A program made the translations under genes and the position numbers. A DNA stretch of 16,174 nucleotides from an uncultured Bacteroidales bacterium (GTDB lineage Bacteria; Bacteroidota; Bacteroidia; Bacteroidales; Paludibacteraceae), in contig CALATT010000016.1 of assembly GCA_937891905.1 (NCBI GenBank), positions 1 to 16,174 on the forward strand, in the 5' to 3' direction. Positions 14,734 through 16,174 of the stretch are shown in pieces. The notes below the pieces were generated by a model that did no database searches, was not told the origin of the DNA, and saw only the letters and a program-made list of their open reading frames with translations. Positions within the stretch are counted from its first letter, which is position 1, and the number at the start of each line of letters is the position of its first letter.

Positions 14734-15014
14734 TGTTGTTGGATAGGGCGTGGCACCCCGTATTTAACCATAATACCAGGAGCGGGAGCGGCGTTGATAG
14801 TATCGTTCGTAATAGAGTCTTGCTTTTGTTCATTCTCTTTATTGATCCTATCAGCCTCTTTATCTACTTTCTCAAGGTCCTGATAATACTCTACTGGCAC
14901 ACCATACAAAGGCATAGGTTGGTGTTCAACTGCTTTCTTCACACCACATCCCGCCAATAGCATACTACTTGCACCTAAAAAAACATTCAACCAAATTCTT
15001 ACTTTTTTCTTCAT
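14730..15014 (-). CDS. Small lipoprotein paired with the radical SAM enzyme
   Basis: A 94-residue protein with a classical lipoprotein signal: MKKKVRIWLNVFLGASSMLL followed by the lipobox LAGC (Cys23). The mature part has only 72 residues. It holds MPLYGVPVEYY (YGVP at 37-40), a charged, Lys/Glu/Asp/Asn-rich helix-prone middle (48-72), an Ala/Pro hinge and a second KYGVPRP (YGVP at 85-88) near the C-terminus. The YGxP motif after the lipidated Cys and the radical SAM partner resemble the putative lipoproteins of the rSAM/lipoprotein system (TIGR04134 as I recall), but the usual larger beta domain is absent. The ATG at 15014 is preferred over GTG at 15038, which would add eight Asn/Lys residues before a complete signal. 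It is the likely substrate or partner of the overlapping enzyme; this is inference. Confidence 0.8.
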   Translation of the reverse strand: MKKKVRIWLNVFLGASSMLLAGCGVKKAVEHQPMPLYGVPVEYYQDLEKVDKEADRINKENEQKQDSITNDTINAAPAPGIMVKYGVPRPIQQQ

Positions 15015-15043
15015 ATCATTGTTTTTATTTTTGTTCACTTTTG

Positions 15044-15078
15044 CTAAAATCTAAATTCTAAAATCTAAAATCTAAAAT
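15044..15078. repeat. Five tandem 7-bp repeats CTAAAAT
   Basis: Five head-to-tail copies of CTAAAAT, the second being CTAAATT, fill the space between the 5'-nucleotidase-like lipoprotein gene and the small lipoprotein gene. On the transcribed strand they read ATTTTAG. They touch the last base of the upstream stop codon. Confidence 0.8.
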
Positions 15079-15803
15079 CATAGATTCATCCGCCCATCCA
15101 TGATAGCATGAATAGTATCCGCCTTTACAGACTGTACATACAAATCGCGTACCAAAAGCCCACTATTCCAATAATCAACATGATTTTTTAATGCATCCAT
15201 ATGATCTGTGCCACCAGATAAATAGTCACTTGTGGCCACCGTATACAATGCATTCACATCCAATGGCTTACCACCTATCGTCACATCGGCCAATTGTCCA
15301 TCCACTGCCGTCATACGCAGTCCTGCCATCCCCTGCGCGCCATAAGTCACAAAGGATTGACAAAGAGCCAAAATATCTTCACCCTTCAGCGTCAGCACTA
15401 CCAATTGATTATCAAACGGCATTAACTCAAATACATTGCCTTGCGTGATAGGCCCCTTCTGCCATTGGCATCGCATTCCGCCCATATTCATCACCGCCAT
15501 ATCCACCTTCTTAGGACACACTTCTTTAGCACATGCCCATAGCGCTTCTGTGGCCCAATTGAGCATAGGACATTCGGGGGCAGCCACATACATATCATCA
15601 GCTGCATATCCAATCACCACCGCCATCTCACGCTCCACTGACTCTTTATATGGCGCCAAGTAAGCAATGTATGCACTATCTGCTATACTATCTACAGAAC
15701 CATCTACTGCTATTCTACTCGTCTCAGCATTTTCTACCTGCACACTCTTACCACATCCGCACAAAAATAGCGCCAAAAACAAGAAATACCAATTTTTACT
15801 CAT
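15078..15803 (-). CDS. Lipoprotein with 5'-nucleotidase C-terminal domain only
   Basis: A 241-residue lipoprotein: MSKNWYFLFLALFLCGC with Cys17 in an LCGC lipobox. The mature chain matches the substrate-binding 5_nucleotid_C domain of UshA-type enzymes: CPMLNWATEALW, VDMAVMNMGGMR (substrate-binding Asn-Gly-Gly-x-Arg type), ITQGNVFELMPFDNQLVVLTLKG and YTVATSDYLSGGTDHM. The metallophosphoesterase domain that performs catalysis is missing, both from this chain and from the neighbouring genes. In Bacteroidetes the two UshA halves are often separate, adjacent genes; here only one half is visible. It may bind nucleotides without hydrolysing them, or work with a partner encoded elsewhere. It is on the same strand as the lipoprotein/radical SAM pair, 63 bases upstream of the lipoprotein ATG. 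Confidence 0.88.
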   Translation of the reverse strand: MSKNWYFLFLALFLCGCGKSVQVENAETSRIAVDGSVDSIADSAYIAYLAPYKESVEREMAVVIGYAADDMYVAAPECPMLNWATEALWACAKEVCPKKVDMAVMNMGGMRCQWQKGPITQGNVFELMPFDNQLVVLTLKGEDILALCQSFVTYGAQGMAGLRMTAVDGQLADVTIGGKPLDVNALYTVATSDYLSGGTDHMDALKNHVDYWNSGLLVRDLYVQSVKADTIHAIMDGRMNL

Positions 15804-15826
15804 AATTTATTAAATTTTACCACCTA

Positions 15827-16174
15827 TTATTCTTTTGTTAAAGAATCATCACTATTTTTCTTATTAAATAGATTTTTAAATTTATTTATAATTGCATGAA
15901 TCAAATCAAATATTAATCTCTCTCTTAATATCAACAACATTAATAAATAGATGCCAACACCAGAAACAATTAAAATAATTAATTTAAATAAATCACGGAT
16001 TGGTAAATATGGGAATAATAAATAATTACAAAGGAGAAAAATTGCCACCATTGTTAACCCAGCTATCATAAATTTAAGTGATCTTTTTAAAATATGTTTA
16101 ACATTTAATTCTTTTCTAACGTATATAAATTCTAAAATTAAAATCAATAATTCAGATACAAGTGTAGCGATAAC
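15827..16174 (-). CDS. Polysaccharide flippase-like membrane protein, C-terminal part
   Basis: The frame is open to the window edge, so the gene starts outside; a TTG at 16147 is internal. The 115 visible residues contain a hydrophobic segment running off the edge (TLVSELLILILEFIYVRK), then two more (FMIAGLTMVAIFLLCNYLLF and LIILIVSGVGIYLLMLLIL), and a basic cytoplasmic tail ending KKNSDDSLTKE. The VxAxLxxExxxLxxxxxxVRK pattern, with YLLMLLILRE before a charged tail, is typical of the C-terminus of Wzx/RfbX-type oligosaccharide flippases of the MOP superfamily. Base composition is clearly more A/T-rich than the neighbours, common in surface-polysaccharide loci. Only the C-terminus is visible, so another multi-pass transporter cannot be excluded. 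Confidence 0.65.
   Translation of the reverse strand, partial: VIATLVSELLILILEFIYVRKELNVKHILKRSLKFMIAGLTMVAIFLLCNYLLFPYLPIRDLFKLIILIVSGVGIYLLMLLILRERLIFDLIHAIINKFKNLFNKKNSDDSLTKE

Noticed and set aside
1..16174. tRNA, rRNA, CRISPR arrays, insertion-sequence ends
   Set aside because: No cloverleaf, rRNA motif, spaced direct repeats or transposase fragments were seen in the intergenic gaps, all of which are shorter than about 190 bases.

Overview
The window looks like chromosome of a member of the Bacteroidales (Bacteroidetes). Three intergenic promoters fit the Bacteroidetes pattern TTTG-N19/20-TAnnTTTG, start sites lack Shine-Dalgarno sequences and sit in A/T-rich leaders, and the protein families are typical of the phylum: DUF3127, a CarboxypepD_reg-like plus DUF5686 barrel, a serine palmitoyltransferase, and a radical SAM/lipoprotein pair. 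I cannot resolve the family or genus.

Layout. (1) 1-899 is the 3' part of phosphoglycerate kinase. (2) 955-2925 is a tight plus-strand cluster: a DUF3127 OB-fold protein with an SSB-like C-terminal tip, a membrane-anchored metallophosphoesterase and a short RecO. (3) 3048-3206 is rpmH (L34), too short for the supplied gene calls, with a clear promoter, a leader hairpin and a terminator. (4) 3342-8758 is rbfA, an FtsX/LolE-type permease fused in frame to a lipoprotein module, xerD, and a large outer-membrane DUF5686-type protein. (5) 8766-9656 (minus) is an esterase-like lipoprotein, divergent from (6) 9843-13659, which holds mdh, a serine palmitoyltransferase, a short-chain dehydrogenase and an LD-carboxypeptidase packed as an operon. 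The 186-bp region between (5) and (6) carries two back-to-back promoters and repeated near-palindromes. (7) 13663-16174 (minus) holds, in transcription order, the end of an AT-rich polysaccharide-flippase-like protein, a 5'-nucleotidase C-domain lipoprotein, a small lipoprotein and a radical SAM/SPASM enzyme overlapping it by 4 bp.

How the genes fit together. The palmitoyltransferase and the overlapping dehydrogenase plausibly make the first two steps of sphingolipid synthesis (serine + acyl-CoA to 3-ketosphinganine to sphinganine). The DUF3127 protein and RecO may share single-stranded DNA work. The most interesting system is the radical SAM/SPASM enzyme with its tiny lipoprotein, which carries a YGVP motif near each end of the mature chain. 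It resembles the named but functionally unknown rSAM/lipoprotein system of Bacteroidetes. No tRNA, rRNA, CRISPR array or insertion sequence was found. No gene-free stretch is longer than about 190 bp.
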